A stretch of DNA of 64,000 bases. Source: an uncultured Saprospiraceae bacterium. Lineage in GTDB: Bacteria; Bacteroidota; Bacteroidia; Chitinophagales; Saprospiraceae. Below are positions 16,027 to 25,778 of the stretch, piece after piece. The stretch lies in NCBI GenBank assembly GCA_937923485.1, contig CALDUE010000011.1, positions 1 through 64,000 on the forward strand. Direction: 5' to 3'. The first letter of the stretch is position 1. Each line of letters starts with the position of its first letter. The translations under genes and the position numbers were made by a program. Under the pieces are notes generated by a model. It had not been told where the DNA came from and did no database searches. It was given only the letters and a program-made list of their open reading frames with translations.

Positions 16027-18000
16027 ATGGATATGAGACCTGCTCGCTGGCTCATGCTTTTCAGTTGCTTTTTCTTAGTCTCGCTAAATACGGGGCTAGG
16101 TCAGTTCTCTGAAGATACGTATGACTTCACACTCACAGATTGTTCAACGCTCGCTTTCATTTGTAGCGATTACGATCAAACAGAATTTGACACTTTTGAC
16201 TTCTTCATTGACGGAGTCCTACATACTGATCCGCGCGTGTCGTGCAACAGTGATCAGGGTTCACGCTTCGGTTTTGAGGTTGGTACACACACCATCGAAG
16301 CAAGAGATGGAGCTGTTGTCCTTGATCAAGCAACCGTAAACGTTGCCTGCGACCCAAGTATAAATTTCATTTATCAGGCGGTCTTTATTCCGAATTCAAT
16401 TACAGTTTGTCCAGATCTAAGTGCGCTTAGCGGACCTGTTACTACAGTAGATGTTACTCCGACGCCAAATTTTGTGACGGTAGATTTAGCGGCAAACGAT
16501 TGCTTCGAGATTACACCACAAGGTATTGGGATCGATAGCCTCACGATTCGCTTTTGCGACGACATAGGCACCTGCGATGAAGCATCCTACATCTTCGACA
16601 GCGATTTAGCTACACCAATTGTAAGCTCAACAATCTTCGATACGGTTCCTGTTCCAGGCAACGTCTTTACGTTTTGTATCGACACCATGGAACTCCCAGG
16701 TAATGTCGTGAGTGTAACAGACATCTGTGCAGACGGTAACGAGCGCTTCGTTGAGTTCACCCTAACTACACAAACGGTATGCTTGAAGTACCGAGGTATA
16801 GAAGTAGGTGGTACAGACACTAGTTGCGTCGTGGTTTGCGATGACCTTGGCTTTTGTGACACCACAACTGTTATTGTTACTACGGTTGAGCCAAATGAAT
16901 TTCCTGACCGTGATCTAAACTTTACGATCTCCAAAGGGAACTCATCGAGTACTGTACTTGACTTGAGTGATTTCACCGACCCGATTATGAGTGTGTCTAA
17001 CACGTGTCCAGATTTATCAGGAACATTTGTTGAATACACGGTACAACCTTCCAATTTCTCTGTTCAATTTGACGGACTGGAAGTAGGTGTTGAACGTGCC
17101 TGTATAGATGTGGTAGATGATGGTGGACGCCAACAACGATTCAACATTACAGTAAATGTCATCGAGGCAAGAGCGGCCAGAGATACCATTCGTATCCGTA
17201 ATGGCGACTCACGTCTCTACTGCTTTGGACCATTCGAATTTCCCGGAGATCCTTTCTCTTTGACAGATGACTGTCCAGCAACCAATCAATTGGTAGACCT
17301 CTTGCCGGTTGCTGACGTCACTTGTGTAGACATTGATGCATTTGCACTTGGAACACAATTGATTTGCTTAACACTCTGCGATGCTGACGGATTCTGCGAT
17401 ATCGTGAACCTTGTGGTTGAGGTGATTCCTAACGACGACGACCGTCTACCCATCGCGATAGATGATGAGTTTATTGTTGATCCTCTAAGTAGCAACAATG
17501 TTGTCACTCCTTTGCAAAACGATTCAAGTATAGATCCAATCACTTTTGCTGCGATTGTATCAGGACCAGTAAGTGGAGTTGCAAGTTTTAATTCAGATTT
17601 CACGCTTAATTATTCGCTTAATGGCGCTCCATGTGCAAACGATTCGCTGGTATATGAGATCTGCAACAACTTCGGTTGTGACCAAGCGACGGTCGTTTTC
17701 AATAACAATTGTGATGGAATTGAAAATAAACCTCCAATTATTGTTCGAAACGGATTCTCTCCAAATTTTGATGGATCGAATGATACTTGGACCATCACGA
17801 ATATTGAATTCTTTCCGAGAAGTATTCTGAAAGTCTACAACCGTTGGGGCTCTCAAGTACTAGAAGTAGAAGGCTATGACAACAGTTGGGATGGAACCTT
17901 TGGTGACAGTCCGTTGCCAGATGGAACGTACTTCTACTCGATCGATCCGAACGAAGAAGGAAAGGAACCCGTCGCCGGTTATGTACAACTAAGGCGGTAG
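16027..18000 (+). CDS. T9SS type B-sorted surface protein (gliding motility C-terminal domain)
   Basis: 657-aa exported surface protein. An N-terminal signal peptide (MRPARWLMLFSCFFLVSLNT after MD) is followed by about four degenerate Cys-containing beta modules of roughly 95 residues. Each ends with a CDD-x-G-x-CD motif (RFCDDIGTCD, VCDDLGFCD, LCDADGFCD). The last 85 residues (NGFSPNFDGSNDTW, LKVYNRWGSQVLE, WDGTFGDSPLPDGTYFYS) are the CHU_C / type B T9SS sorting domain. A PorP/SprF gene follows, as is usual for type B cargo. Function is probably adhesin or matrix protein; the ligand is unknown. Confidence 0.87.
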   Translation: MDMRPARWLMLFSCFFLVSLNTGLGQFSEDTYDFTLTDCSTLAFICSDYDQTEFDTFDFFIDGVLHTDPRVSCNSDQGSRFGFEVGTHTIEARDGAVVLDQATVNVACDPSINFIYQAVFIPNSITVCPDLSALSGPVTTVDVTPTPNFVTVDLAANDCFEITPQGIGIDSLTIRFCDDIGTCDEASYIFDSDLATPIVSSTIFDTVPVPGNVFTFCIDTMELPGNVVSVTDICADGNERFVEFTLTTQTVCLKYRGIEVGGTDTSCVVVCDDLGFCDTTTVIVTTVEPNEFPDRDLNFTISKGNSSSTVLDLSDFTDPIMSVSNTCPDLSGTFVEYTVQPSNFSVQFDGLEVGVERACIDVVDDGGRQQRFNITVNVIEARAARDTIRIRNGDSRLYCFGPFEFPGDPFSLTDDCPATNQLVDLLPVADVTCVDIDAFALGTQLICLTLCDADGFCDIVNLVVEVIPNDDDRLPIAIDDEFIVDPLSSNNVVTPLQNDSSIDPITFAAIVSGPVSGVASFNSDFTLNYSLNGAPCANDSLVYEICNNFGCDQATVVFNNNCDGIENKPPIIVRNGFSPNFDGSNDTWTITNIEFFPRSILKVYNRWGSQVLEVEGYDNSWDGTFGDSPLPDGTYFYSIDPNEEGKEPVAGYVQLRR

Positions 18001-18121
18001 ATTTTACCCTTTTCGTACGGATTAGCACAGTATTTGCAAACTCTCGGCTAGGGCTCAATAACAGAGCTTACAAACACGCCGCAACGGAAGGGTAAAACCT
18101 TCTCAAAAAATTTAGAGTCTA

Positions 18122-19132
18122 ATGACGCATTTGATCAAACTCGTAACAACCGCCTCGCTGGTACTATGTCTTGCTGTTTCAGCATTCGCGCAGCAGGACG
18201 CAATGTTTACGAAATATATCTTTAATTCTTTGTCTTACAATCCAGCCTATGCTGGGTCTAAAGATTACTTGAGCCTAGGTATTCTACACCGTTCTCAGTG
18301 GGTTGGTATTGATGGGGCTCCTGTCACACAAACCTTTACTGCTCACACACCACTCAAGAACGAGCGTGTTGGAGTAGGTTTCTCTATGAGTAATGATAAC
18401 ATTGGTCCTACCAATACTTTTGGTGCTAATTTCTCATATGCTTATCGTATACCTGTAGGTGACGGTCTGCGTCTTTCTGTAGGATTGCAAGGTGGAATTG
18501 AGAATTGGACTGCTGACTGGAGTCAATTAAATATTGAGAATCCAGATGTAGCTTTCCCAGAGGGTATGAACCCAAGTCGCTTCTTACCAAACTTCGGAGC
18601 AGGTCTATTCTTGTTTAGCGAGCGTTTCTACGTTGGTTTCTCAAGTCCGCACCTCCTTGAGTATGACTTGCGTCAAAACAATGATCCTAACGTCGAGATT
18701 TTCTCTCGTCGCTACCGTCACTACTTCGGATCTATTGGTGCAGCATTCCCAATTAAGGGAGATGATATCATTTTCAAGCCAAGCCTTTTGGTAAAAAATG
18801 TTGGCTTGTTTAGCTCACTACGTAAAGAAGAAATTTCAAGAACTATTGGCGCTCCAACTGAGGTTGACCTTGATGCTAGTTTCTTGTTCTACAACACATT
18901 TTGGGTTGGTGCAAGTATTCGTACTGCTGTTGAAGTGTATGACGATCGATCATCTTTTGATTCGGCTGACCTTTGGTTTAGCGTCAACCTAGACAACGGA
19001 CTTCGCGTCGGTGGAGCATATGATTATGCACTTACTGCGCTCAATAAGTCAACTGCTGGTTCTTTCGAGCTCATGGTTGGATACGATATGAATTTCCTCA
19101 CCAAGCGCATCGTGACTCCACGATACTTCTAA
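18122..19132 (+). CDS. PorP/SprF family T9SS outer-membrane protein
   Basis: 336-aa outer-membrane beta-barrel of the PorP/SprF family, needed for secretion or surface attachment of type B T9SS cargo. A signal peptide ends at AFAQQD, followed by the family hallmark FTKYIFNSLSYNPAYAGS and then SLGILHRSQWVGIDGAPVTQTF. The C-terminus is an amphipathic beta strand with aromatic end (KRIVTPRYF). It lies directly after a type B adhesin and before PD40/OmpA proteins, so it probably serves that adhesin. Confidence 0.92.
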   Translation: MTHLIKLVTTASLVLCLAVSAFAQQDAMFTKYIFNSLSYNPAYAGSKDYLSLGILHRSQWVGIDGAPVTQTFTAHTPLKNERVGVGFSMSNDNIGPTNTFGANFSYAYRIPVGDGLRLSVGLQGGIENWTADWSQLNIENPDVAFPEGMNPSRFLPNFGAGLFLFSERFYVGFSSPHLLEYDLRQNNDPNVEIFSRRYRHYFGSIGAAFPIKGDDIIFKPSLLVKNVGLFSSLRKEEISRTIGAPTEVDLDASFLFYNTFWVGASIRTAVEVYDDRSSFDSADLWFSVNLDNGLRVGGAYDYALTALNKSTAGSFELMVGYDMNFLTKRIVTPRYF

Positions 19133-19186
19133 TACTTCTATCTGTGCTGTCTTCAAGACAGGACGTATTGATAATTACCTCCTTCT

Positions 19187-19200
19187 GCTTTCGCCAAAAC
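19187..19200 (+). repeat. Iterated 14-bp word GCTTTCGCCAAAAC (representative intergenic copy)
   Basis: Exact copies read by eye start at 2543, 9891, 19187, 27357, 44269 and 57064 on the plus strand, and at 22117, 25092, 26879, 28907 and 37766 as the reverse complement GTTTTGGCGAAAGC. Near-copies start at 2300, 10159, 13988, 24559, 25210, 30414, 32639, 35308, 39688, 54683, 62422 and 63632. One-base-shorter forms start at 46632, 47316, 47770, 54332 and 58615. Chance expectation for one exact 14-mer in 64 kb is far below one. Most copies lie inside genes in differing frames and orientations. Confidence 0.85.
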
Positions 19201-19240
19201 CGGTAATGTGCCGACGAACGTGATCGCCAACTTAATAGCA

Positions 19241-21730
19241 ATGAAGCTGATTTCTACACGCCTTTGCCTCTTCCTCGCGCTCGTTTTTGCGTGCTCTGCA
19301 GCTTTCGCTCAGGGTTCTGCGATCAAGCGTGCTCAACGTAGCATGGAGGATCTTAACTATACTGAAGCGATTCAGCAGTACACTCAGATACTTGAAAAAA
19401 GTGATGATCCTACTGCGAAGATCATGCTTGCAGAAGCTTACCGCAAAACCAACGACGCAATCAATGCGGAGTATTGGTACGGACAAGTTGTACGCCTACC
19501 TGAAAGTAAGTCTGTACATAAGCTGTACTACGGTCAAGCGTTGCAACGCAATGGCAAGTGCGATCAAGCCAAGGAGTGGTTTGCACTTTTTATTCAAGAG
19601 CAACCAGACGATCTACGTGGCCAATACCTGAGTCGTGCTTGTGACTATGAGCAAGAGCTACTTACTAAGGCAATCAGCACTTACGAAGTGCAGCACCTAG
19701 ATTTCAACTCTGCACTCGATGATTTCGGAGCTACACCGTACCAAAATGGATTACTATTCGCATCTGATCGTAGCCAAGGGGTTGCAGTAAAGCGTGACCA
19801 CGCTTGGACTGGTAATCCATTCCTCGAGCTGTTCTATGTGGAAACTCGTCAGACAGACGAAGATGATCCGCTCAGCACAGTTTACGGCCGCCCAGACAAG
19901 TTCAGCAAAAACTTCAACTCTAAGTATCACGATGCTGCGGTAACCTTTACCGAGGACAGCAAGACAATGTTCTTTACACGTAACAACTTTAAGGACGGAA
20001 AGATTGGAAAGAGTGATGATGGAATCATCAAACTAAAAGTATTCTACGCTGATAAAAACGGCGAAGAAGGATGGGGAGACCTACAAAGTCTTCCTTTCAA
20101 CTCAGATGAGTATTCTGTATTGCACCCAGCTCTCAGCAAAAGTGGAGAGCGTCTCTACTTCGCTAGTGATATGCCAGGAGGCTTTGGTGGAATGGATGTC
20201 TATTACTCAGAAAAAGATAATGGACGCTGGGGGCCGCCAATCAACTTAGGTCCAGTAGTAAACACAGAAGGTCACGAGGCTTTCCCTTACTCAGCAGCTG
20301 ATGGCCGCATTTACTTTGCATCTGATGGACACATCGGCTTGGGTGGATACGACATCTTCTACACAACTGAAAAAGGACCTGCGGATTTCGCGCAACCTGA
20401 AAACTTAGGTGCTCCGATGAACTCTATCGCTGATGATCACTCGATCATGGTTAAGGAGGACGGAAACTTCGGATACTTCTCATCTAACCGTACGGGTGGA
20501 GCAGGACTCGATGATATCTACAGCTTTACACGCTCTGGTGTTCCGGTTGAAGTACTTGTAATCGACGCTGATACGCGTCTTCCAATCGAAGGTGCGACAG
20601 TGCTTAACGCATGTACAGCTGGAACAACCGTTACAGATGTAAATGGTATCGCGCTTGCCGATATGGGAGAAGACGAGAAATGTGATTTCACTGCAAGTGC
20701 AGAGCGCTATGAGGATGCTACCAAGAGTGCATCTACCTTCAACTTCACCGATACCAAGCTCATAGTTGAGATTCCACTCAAGCCGCTCAAGGATTACAGT
20801 GTAGAAGGTTTCGTATACGACGAAAGTACAGGCGAACCACTCGAAGGAGCCCGCGTAACGCTTACTTCTTCTTGTTCTGAAGAGGAAGAAGAGCTTCTCA
20901 CAGACGCAGCTGGTCACTATGAATTTGAGCTTGAAACAGGATGTTGCTACACTGTAAGAGGTGTTTTAGAAACATACCTATCTGACAAACAAGAAAACAT
21001 TTGCGCAATTGATACAGCAGAGACGCGCAACTTCATCCACAATCTATTCTTGCAGCCTACCGTCTTCGGTGCTTCAAATACAGACATGGTTGATAATCCA
21101 GGGTCAGGAACAACCCGTCCAGATCAAGATCCGAATGCACGCATCTACCAAGACCCAGCAACAGGAATCTGGATCGATAGCGAAACAGGTCGTCCAGCAA
21201 ATGGAAGCATCCTAGGTCGCACATACCAAAATGGTCAGCTAATCGATTCTGATGGTAAGTTTGTTAAAGGTATTTCTCCAGTAGCACAAGGTGACGCGAT
21301 TCCATACTTGCTTCACATTTACTATGATTTCAACAAGGCAACCATCCGTAAGGAAGCTCGCCCAGAACTTGAGTCATTGTATGCTATGATGACCGATAAC
21401 CCACAGGTTATCATCGAAATTGCATCTCACACAGATGCGCGTGGTACAGATGACTACAACCTTCGTCTATCACAGCGACGTGCAGAATCAGTAGTTCGCT
21501 ACCTTGTACAGCGTGGAATCGAGCGTGATCGCATGGTTCCTCGTGGATACGGTGAAACACTACCGGTCAACGCTTGTAACAACGGAGTTCCTTGTTCAGA
21601 GCGAGAGCACCAATTCAACCGTCGTACAGAGTTCCGCGTTCTCGGATGTACCGACTGTGACTCGAAAGGAAAGAAATCATTGCCTAAGCAAGATGTTCAA
21701 GTCAGCCCTTGCAAGAGCTGCCCATTCTAG
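19241..21730 (+). CDS. PD40/TPR OmpA-family protein (PorE-like T9SS partner)
   Basis: 829-aa exported envelope protein. From ATG 19241 a signal peptide (MKLISTRLCLFLALVFA, ending AFAQ) is followed by TPR-like helices (to about residue 150) and PD40/WD40-like blades (ERLYFASDMPGGFGGMDVYY, GRIYFASDGHIGLGGYDIFY, FGYFSSNRTGGAGLDDIYSF). Next come two carboxypeptidase-regulatory/Cna-B-like domains and a C-terminal OmpA peptidoglycan-binding domain (YYDFNKATIRKEARPELESL, IEIASHTDARGTDDYNLRLS). The layout matches PorE-like proteins that link T9SS to peptidoglycan. A Cys-rich tail (VSPCKSCPF) follows. The track start at 19208 is less likely because it would bury the signal peptide. Confidence 0.88.
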   Translation: MKLISTRLCLFLALVFACSAAFAQGSAIKRAQRSMEDLNYTEAIQQYTQILEKSDDPTAKIMLAEAYRKTNDAINAEYWYGQVVRLPESKSVHKLYYGQALQRNGKCDQAKEWFALFIQEQPDDLRGQYLSRACDYEQELLTKAISTYEVQHLDFNSALDDFGATPYQNGLLFASDRSQGVAVKRDHAWTGNPFLELFYVETRQTDEDDPLSTVYGRPDKFSKNFNSKYHDAAVTFTEDSKTMFFTRNNFKDGKIGKSDDGIIKLKVFYADKNGEEGWGDLQSLPFNSDEYSVLHPALSKSGERLYFASDMPGGFGGMDVYYSEKDNGRWGPPINLGPVVNTEGHEAFPYSAADGRIYFASDGHIGLGGYDIFYTTEKGPADFAQPENLGAPMNSIADDHSIMVKEDGNFGYFSSNRTGGAGLDDIYSFTRSGVPVEVLVIDADTRLPIEGATVLNACTAGTTVTDVNGIALADMGEDEKCDFTASAERYEDATKSASTFNFTDTKLIVEIPLKPLKDYSVEGFVYDESTGEPLEGARVTLTSSCSEEEEELLTDAAGHYEFELETGCCYTVRGVLETYLSDKQENICAIDTAETRNFIHNLFLQPTVFGASNTDMVDNPGSGTTRPDQDPNARIYQDPATGIWIDSETGRPANGSILGRTYQNGQLIDSDGKFVKGISPVAQGDAIPYLLHIYYDFNKATIRKEARPELESLYAMMTDNPQVIIEIASHTDARGTDDYNLRLSQRRAESVVRYLVQRGIERDRMVPRGYGETLPVNACNNGVPCSEREHQFNRRTEFRVLGCTDCDSKGKKSLPKQDVQVSPCKSCPF

Positions 21731-21774
21731 CACTCAAGACATATTGATATTTAAATATCTGACAGCATTAAAAG

Positions 21775-21805
21775 CCGGTTCCAACGCATAAGTTGGGACC
21801 GGTTT
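21775..21805 (+). terminator. Intrinsic terminator after PD40-OmpA gene
   Basis: CCGGTTCCAAC pairs with GTTGGGACCGG (one G-T wobble) around a 6-nt loop, followed by TTTTT. The track start for the next gene at 21793 lies in the 3' arm. Confidence 0.85.
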
Positions 21806-21876
21806 TTATCGTTTACGGTTTACCCTCTTTATGCGTGTATAAACGTCTTATCTTAGTGCCGCGAACTACAAACACT

Positions 21877-24387
21877 ATGAAGCAATTACTCATCTGCTGC
21901 ATTTCGATCATTGCACTAGGCTTTGGATCGACGCTACATGCGCAAGGCTACCTCCGAAAGGCAGAAAAACAGTATGATCTCGGCGACTTCGCTGAGTCGA
22001 TCTCAGGCTTTGAGCGCTACGTAAGAAAAGATCCAAAGGCTACTAACATTGGTGCAAAGCTGGCCAATGCCTATCGGATGACCAATCAGTCGGCAGCTGC
22101 TGCAGCTCAGTATCAAGTTTTGGCGAAAGCTGAACCTAACAACCCTGGCTACGCATACCTGTCTGCACTTACCTTGATGGAAGACGGTCAGTACGGCGCC
22201 GCAGTTATCCAACTTTCAGAAGCAGCGATTCTTGGACATCCAGGGGTAGAAGCATTGGCAGAACGCCTCGCTTACGCTCAGGCACATGTCTCAGAACCGA
22301 GTTCATGGAGAATAAGCAACGAGTTCATCAACACTGCCGGAGACGATTACAGCGCCCAGCCATTTGGAGACCTCACCGTCTTTGCAAGTGATCGCGACGG
22401 AGAACCTTCCAAGCTGTTCTTAAGCAGTCGCGATGACAACAATTTTTTACGCATTCCTCGCCCCGTGCATAAGGTGCTTTCAGAGCAGGTAAGAGATGCA
22501 CCTGTGGCTTACAGCCCCAGTGGTGAATTGGTAGCCTTTACCAGAAACAACTTCAAACAAGGAGAGCGCTTCATTCCAGAAGCAGGTTGGGAATTAAGCC
22601 TTCTCCTTGGTATTTCCGATAAAGAAGGAGACTTTCAAGCAGGAAAACCTTTCGTTCATAACGGACCGGGTTTCAATACTGGATTCCCAGCATTTTCTCC
22701 ATCGGGAGATGCGCTATACTTTGCAAGTGATCGACCAGGAGGCTACGGAGGCTACGACCTTTACGTTTCAAAAAGAACCTCTAGTGGTTGGGGAGTCCCA
22801 ACAAATCTTGGTGACGTGGTGAATACACCAGGAAATGAAATTTCGCCATTCGCGGTTGGAAATTCAATCTACTTCTCAAGCGATTACCTCCCTGGTTATG
22901 GCGGAATGGACATTTACAGAGCCGACCTTGTGGGCAAAGCTGTTTCTACAGTGGTCAACATGGGCAACGGTGTCAATAGTCCAGCCGATGACGCTGGCTT
23001 CACGATGAGCGAAGATGGGCAGTGGTCTTACTTCCACAGTAATCGCGCAGGCGGCAAAGGCAACCTTGACTTGTATCGTGGTGCGCGCAACGGAAAGGCC
23101 GTAACGCTTGCTGTCGTTGATGGAAAAACAGGAACTCCAATTCCTAACGCAGTACTTGATTTCTCAAGTTGCGGTCAAGGAAATTTCTTAACTGGTGTAG
23201 ATGGAGAGTACACTTTCAGGGCAGTATCCACCCTAGATTGTCGCCCAACTGTTCAGAAGAGCGGATATAATGCGAAGGAATTTAGCATCCGTGCATCTTC
23301 GCTTAGTGAAAACCAACGCGTTGAAATAAAGCTGAATCCTGAAGATAAGATCAGCATTTATGAAGGCAAAGTACTCAATGCGCGCACAGGTGATGTAATA
23401 CCTCAAGTTACCGTCATTGCTCAACAGATCGACGGACCTTTTACGAGTCAAGCAACTACAAATGAAAGAGGTTGGTACGAGTTGAAGCTGGAAAGAGCAA
23501 GTGAGTACACAATCTCTTACAACAAGTCTGGGATGGCTGACATCGACCGCGAAGTGAGTACGTATGACTCAGATGGCGGTGGGATTCTCAGCAGCTTTGC
23601 AATGTTCCCTGACCAGTCGGTGGCTGCTACAGGAGGCCGCGAGATGACTCCTTTTAAAGGTTTTGATACGGCGCCGAGTGAATACGAGCCATCAACCAGC
23701 TCAAACACTGGTGCAACGGGCACAACTTATTCATCAACTCGTACAAGTTCAACTTCTGAATATAGAACGATTATCGGCTCAATTGAAACAGGCTTTGCCG
23801 TACAAGTTGCCGCTTTAGCTCAGACAGTAACCGACATCAGTGAGTATCAGCAGAAGCTAAGCGAGCTAGGTCAAGTGTATGGTAAGCGTGAAAACGGAGT
23901 ACTTCGTATTCGTATTGGACCTTTTTCTTCTAGGCAAGAGGCTTCAAGAGTGCTGCCACGCGCTAAGAACTTAGGTTTTTCTGATGCATATATCGCCAAA
24001 GAAGATGGTGGACCTGCAGTTGGTATAAACCGAGTTGAACGAGTTTCTACTCCTGCTCCACGTTCAGCGCCTGCTCCACGTCGCGTGTCGACTCCAGCGC
24101 CACAGACTGCTGTAGCGCCCGCTCCTGCTCCATCATCACCGTCAGCAGGTGCCTACTTGATTCGATTGGCAACTTATGGCAACTACAGCAATTTTGACGC
24201 AGCAAAAGTTGCGACCTTAGGGACTCTCACAACGCGTCAACGCGGGGAGTACACTGTTGTTTTGGTGCAAGGATTCGGCTCTGTAGAAGCAGCTCAAGCG
24301 AAAATTGCTGAAGCCAATGCCGCAGGATTCTCTGATGCCCACGTGGTGTACGAAGAAAGCGATGGTACACTAAAGAAGGTGCGCTAA
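21877..24387 (+). CDS. PD40/TPR protein with two C-terminal SPOR domains (paralog of upstream gene)
   Basis: 836-aa exported envelope protein. From ATG 21877 the signal peptide is MKQLLICCISIIALGFGSTL then HAQ. N-terminal TPR-like helices, PD40 blades (DALYFASDRPGGYGGYDLYV, NSIYFSSDYLPGYGGMDIYR) and two Cna-B-like domains follow the order of the upstream gene, so the two are paralogs. Instead of OmpA it ends in two SPOR domains (GFAVQVAALAQTVTD ... RIGPFSSRQEA, and GAYLIRLATYGNYSNF ... AQAKIAEANAAGFSDA) joined by a Pro/Ala-rich linker. SPOR domains bind denuded peptidoglycan, so this may be a septum- or wall-targeted variant of the T9SS partner (inference). It overlaps convergent tilS by 4 bp. 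Confidence 0.85.
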   Translation: MKQLLICCISIIALGFGSTLHAQGYLRKAEKQYDLGDFAESISGFERYVRKDPKATNIGAKLANAYRMTNQSAAAAAQYQVLAKAEPNNPGYAYLSALTLMEDGQYGAAVIQLSEAAILGHPGVEALAERLAYAQAHVSEPSSWRISNEFINTAGDDYSAQPFGDLTVFASDRDGEPSKLFLSSRDDNNFLRIPRPVHKVLSEQVRDAPVAYSPSGELVAFTRNNFKQGERFIPEAGWELSLLLGISDKEGDFQAGKPFVHNGPGFNTGFPAFSPSGDALYFASDRPGGYGGYDLYVSKRTSSGWGVPTNLGDVVNTPGNEISPFAVGNSIYFSSDYLPGYGGMDIYRADLVGKAVSTVVNMGNGVNSPADDAGFTMSEDGQWSYFHSNRAGGKGNLDLYRGARNGKAVTLAVVDGKTGTPIPNAVLDFSSCGQGNFLTGVDGEYTFRAVSTLDCRPTVQKSGYNAKEFSIRASSLSENQRVEIKLNPEDKISIYEGKVLNARTGDVIPQVTVIAQQIDGPFTSQATTNERGWYELKLERASEYTISYNKSGMADIDREVSTYDSDGGGILSSFAMFPDQSVAATGGREMTPFKGFDTAPSEYEPSTSSNTGATGTTYSSTRTSSTSEYRTIIGSIETGFAVQVAALAQTVTDISEYQQKLSELGQVYGKRENGVLRIRIGPFSSRQEASRVLPRAKNLGFSDAYIAKEDGGPAVGINRVERVSTPAPRSAPAPRRVSTPAPQTAVAPAPAPSSPSAGAYLIRLATYGNYSNFDAAKVATLGTLTTRQRGEYTVVLVQGFGSVEAAQAKIAEANAAGFSDAHVVYEESDGTLKKVR

Positions 24388-25730
24388 AAGGTCAGAATCC
24401 CTGGCAACCCTAGTCGAGAACTAAAGCGAAGACAGTATCCTGCTGTCTTCGCTTTTTTCGTTTTAAGCGAGCTGCTTTTACGTAGGCCAACAATCCAAAT
24501 CGGTTCATTTCCAGCTAAAATTGTGCTTGCAGCAGCGAGTGCTATGGGAGGAAGTTTCGCTTCCGCCAAAACCCGCTTTGCGCCCTTAGATTCAGTTTGG
24601 GAAATCGAAAGGGTATCCTCTGCAAGGGTCGTACGCCAGCTCAGAGCGTCTAAGGTCGGAACCCAAAGCTCTTGCGCATTAGGAGAGGTTGAGGTCGGTT
24701 CGCTTTCCGAGACCAATAGCTTACCAAGCGGAGAAGTGTACTCGCCAACAGTATCAATTTGTAGCAGAAAGGATTCGAAAGGTGACGTTTTTTCTAGGTG
24801 AATCGTCTGGCCACTTATCACCAGCCGAACACGCTCAGTTCGATTTAAAAACTGTCTTTTTTGATCTACGGCATCAACCGTGGCGCGCGCGATAGACGCT
24901 ACATTTTCAGAGGCGAAATCGTGCTTGCGAAGGAGCTCATGCAAGAAGTAATCGAGACCGGATACCTTGGCTAATTTTTCACGATCGAGGCTATGCGGCC
25001 ACTTTGTTGAGCGAAGTGACTCGATTTTTGCTTGCACCATGCTTTCCGCAAAAGATAGTAGTGATTGTTGCTGCTGAGCAGCTCTACTGATGTTTTGGCG
25101 AAAGCCCTCAAATAACTGATCACCGATAGGAGCAAAATGATGCCGAACACGATTGCGCAAATAGTCATCGCTTGCATTGCTCACATCTTCCCTGAATGTC
25201 ACCTCGCGTGTTTTGGCGTAAGCAGCTAACTCAGCTTTGGAAAATGGTAGCAAGGGTCGTAATCGACGATTAGTTACTTGCGATATGCCTGCCAAGGCTT
25301 TCGGTCCTCCTCCTCGTGCGAGTTGCAAGAGGACCGTTTCCACTTGATCGTCGCCATGATGCGCAGTACACACATAAGGATACTCGGCGCTCAGCGTTTC
25401 GAAAAAGGCATAACGTAGCTCTCGAGCTTTTGCCTGTAATCCAGCGCTACCTTTATGGATTGAGTAATCGGAAAGCACATGCACATCCACTCCTCGTTGC
25501 TGAGCGAGCTGTCTGACAAAGACTTCATCTAAATCGCTATCCTCACTTCGCAAGTGATAATTGACATGCGCTACGGCATAGCGATGACCGGTCTGATGCA
25601 CCAAATCCCACAGCACCATCGAGTCTAACCCGCCCGAGACAGCCAACAGCAGGGCTTGTTTTCCTACCTGTTTTTGCAAGAACGCACGTACCCATTCTGA
25701 TGATAAAGTTGGTAGAGATGAAGTTTGCAT
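24384..25730 (-). CDS. tilS: tRNA(Ile)-lysidine synthetase TilS
   Basis: Converts C34 of tRNA-Ile(CAU) to lysidine using ATP and lysine; essential for AUA decoding. The 448-aa form from ATG 25730 has the PP-loop LLAVSGGLDSMVLWDL, HVNYHLRSEDSDLDE, CTAHHGDDQVETVLLQLARGGG and RPLLPFSKAEL. The track start at 25769 adds 13 residues with no family match. The C-terminal substrate-binding region is present. Its 3' end converges with the SPOR gene and carries that gene's terminator hairpin within its codons. An exact GTTTTGGCGAAAGC word at 25092 and a variant at 25210 lie inside. Confidence 0.92.
   Translation of the reverse strand: MQTSSLPTLSSEWVRAFLQKQVGKQALLLAVSGGLDSMVLWDLVHQTGHRYAVAHVNYHLRSEDSDLDEVFVRQLAQQRGVDVHVLSDYSIHKGSAGLQAKARELRYAFFETLSAEYPYVCTAHHGDDQVETVLLQLARGGGPKALAGISQVTNRRLRPLLPFSKAELAAYAKTREVTFREDVSNASDDYLRNRVRHHFAPIGDQLFEGFRQNISRAAQQQQSLLSFAESMVQAKIESLRSTKWPHSLDREKLAKVSGLDYFLHELLRKHDFASENVASIARATVDAVDQKRQFLNRTERVRLVISGQTIHLEKTSPFESFLLQIDTVGEYTSPLGKLLVSESEPTSTSPNAQELWVPTLDALSWRTTLAEDTLSISQTESKGAKRVLAEAKLPPIALAAASTILAGNEPIWIVGLRKSSSLKTKKAKTAGYCLRFSSRLGLPGILTF
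24424..24457 (+). terminator. Strong intrinsic terminator embedded in tilS 3' end
   Basis: AAGCGAAGACAG pairs perfectly with CTGTCTTCGCTT over a 7-nt loop and is followed by T residues on the plus strand. It should end transcription from the SPOR gene. Because tilS runs through it on the minus strand, the hairpin also encodes the TilS residues KAKTAGYCLRF. Confidence 0.88.
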
Positions 25731-25778
25731 TGACATTGAAGGACAAGACCTCCTAGATTTACAGCTCAAATGTAAACT

